Source: Viscum album
Taxonomy: Eukaryota > Streptophyta > Magnoliopsida > Santalales > Viscaceae
Direction: 5' to 3'
Assembly: GCA_963277665.1 (NCBI GenBank)
Contig: OY728122.1
Coordinates: 1,546,732,868-1,546,796,867, forward strand
DNA length: 64,000 bases
The notes below the pieces were generated by a model. The model did no database searches. It worked only from the letters and a program-made list of their open reading frames with translations, and was not told the DNA's origin. How positions within the stretch are numbered: the stretch's first letter is position 1; every line of letters begins with the position of its first letter. Positions 62,401 to 64,000 of the stretch are shown one piece after another. The translations under genes were made by a program, and so were the position numbers.

Positions 62401-64000
62401 TTGGAAGGAAAATCAAATTTCTAGAAATATCAACCAATAAATTATCATGGAAATATTCCTATATAAATATTATATTCCTTAATAATTATATTTTAGGAGT
62501 TTTAATAAAAGTTCAATGCCTATTACATTATGTTACCATTCCATTTACCTACATTTTTTTGTAAAAATTTAATAATTTATAAACCCTGAATCATATAATA
62601 TTGTGTTATAATATAAATAAACAAGTAATATACCCATAAAAATTACTTTATCATCCTTAATTTCATAATTTTTTCTTGAAATAATTTACCACAACATTAT
62701 TATTTTAGTCTTCATGTTTCTTTTCATAAATTATTTTTCTTGAAAAACCTATCAGCATAATGTCCCATCTAATTGTATTTAAAATATATTACAACAAGAT
62801 TATTATTATTGGTCTGAACATTTCCATGATTATTTTCATTGAAATAAATATCCAAAATTATTATCAAATAAGGGTAATAGAACTATCAATATTATTAAAA
62901 GAACCTCATAGATTTCTTAAGTACCACACATATCAAAATTGTGAAATTTAGACCTCTTAAATTTTTTGTTCATTGATAAATTCATTTCCATTTCATTACA
63001 CCTAGATTAATTTATATAATTTTTTAAGAAAAAAACCATCTCTACCATATCAATACGCATTACAATATTATTTTAGATCCTAATATAATGAGTAGTAAAA
63101 GTTGTTTATAAACATTATTACATTAATGGGTAAAACATAACAATTTTACTTTCATGGTATTGAAAAAAATGCATACCCTTGCAATATAGTATATATATTT
63201 CCATTTTTCAAAACATAGTACTCCACCATTTACATTACATCCAAAAATTTCATATACATCTTAATTTCAACTACTTTTTGAAAATATTTCTGAAGGATAA
63301 TTTCCTTAAATTCCACCCGCCCTATAGAATCAATCTCTATTTTTTTGTATTTCTATCAAATTACCACCACCAATAAAACACTAATTAAAAAATATAAATG
63401 GAATAAATAACCTTTTTATGTTTAAAATGATACAAAACGTTAATTTTTTTTAAATCAATAACCCATAATTTGTAAATAACTATATTTATGGTTCCTCTAT
63501 ATTTATAATTTTTATGTTCCATAAAATTTTCCACTATATAAATTTTAATTTTTGGATATTTTGATCACTCTACTGAATGTGTATCAAAATTAATATCTTA
63601 AAATATAATATTAAAAATGTTAAAAACTACATTTTTCAATTTCCAAAAAATCATGTTTACAGATTCAAATGGATATTATATTCTTGATGTGCTTTAACTT
63701 CAGTCACAATGTTTCTTCTATGAAAAAACTATTATGAAGAAAATGAAAATTATATGATGAAGAAAAGTAGAACTCATAAATTTTAATGAAAATATTATAT
63801 ACATATTAACATCCACAAAAATACTTTTTTTATGTAAATCACACCAACTAATTTTATATAAAATTGTCTATTATACCAATTATAATACCCCACATCTTAA
63901 TAAACACATGATTATGTACAAAATAGAATGTATTACATTTTATTACATTCCCATGATATTTTTTCTTTATAGTTATATGTAAATATGGAGTAATATTACA
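59462..64000. other. AT-rich intergenic DNA, no supportable gene
   Basis: Highly AT-rich with short meaningless open frames. No primer site, LTR end or protein domain found. It adjoined the 15775-16620 sequence before L1 inserted. Confidence 0.6.

Overview
The window looks like transposon-packed, AT-rich nuclear DNA of a flowering plant. All recognisable coding sequence belongs to LTR retrotransposons of the Ty3/gypsy chromovirus type (Tekay/Del-like: initiator-Met tRNA primer sites of the form TGGTATCAGAGG, gag zinc knuckles, pol order PR-RT-RNase H-integrase, terminal chromodomain). There are also CACTA-type DNA transposons and a tRNA-derived SINE. I see no intact host gene, rRNA gene, functional tRNA gene or CRISPR array. 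The species cannot be named from this.

Layout. 1-5033: AT-rich unassigned DNA. 5034-15774: element A, a plus-strand gypsy element with perfect 5-bp target duplications (ACTAG) and a complete but multiply broken pol. Its 3' LTR is split by a 1,859-bp non-autonomous CACTA element (13316-15174, 3-bp duplication ATT); the other LTR shows the empty site. 15775-16615: unassigned spacer. 16616-59461: a four-level nest. L1 (+, 16621-59456, very decayed) contains L2 (-, 21952-54448, duplication ATGAC) between its RT and RNase H. L2 contains L3 (+, 24082-46439) near the end of its integrase gene. L3 contains L4 (-, 33625-44514, duplication CTCCA) inside its 3' LTR. Each boundary is supported by TG...CA-type LTR ends, target duplications and continuation of the interrupted host on the far side. 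59462-64000: AT-rich unassigned DNA.

How the parts relate. A, L1 and L2 were once autonomous elements; all now carry stops, frameshifts and, in A and L2, altered RT catalytic residues. L3 and L4 belong to one non-autonomous family with very large LTRs (about 4.2-4.8 kb), a gag remnant and no pol. They must have relied on enzymes from another element. Both carry the same 135-bp SINE at the same internal site, so it was a passenger amplified with the family.

Most interesting signal. Each L3/L4 LTR carries three hairpin units downstream of a TATA box. The core (GCGTACGT / ACGG-NNTA-CCGT / CTCC) is shared, but the outer stems are three unrelated sequences, each complementary to its own partner arm. 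Twelve copies are visible, and the pattern suggests selection on structure. A second signal is that the three better-preserved families each carry a different array of short repeated motifs, near-palindromic in A and L2, at the same place, roughly 60-350 bp inside the LTR start.
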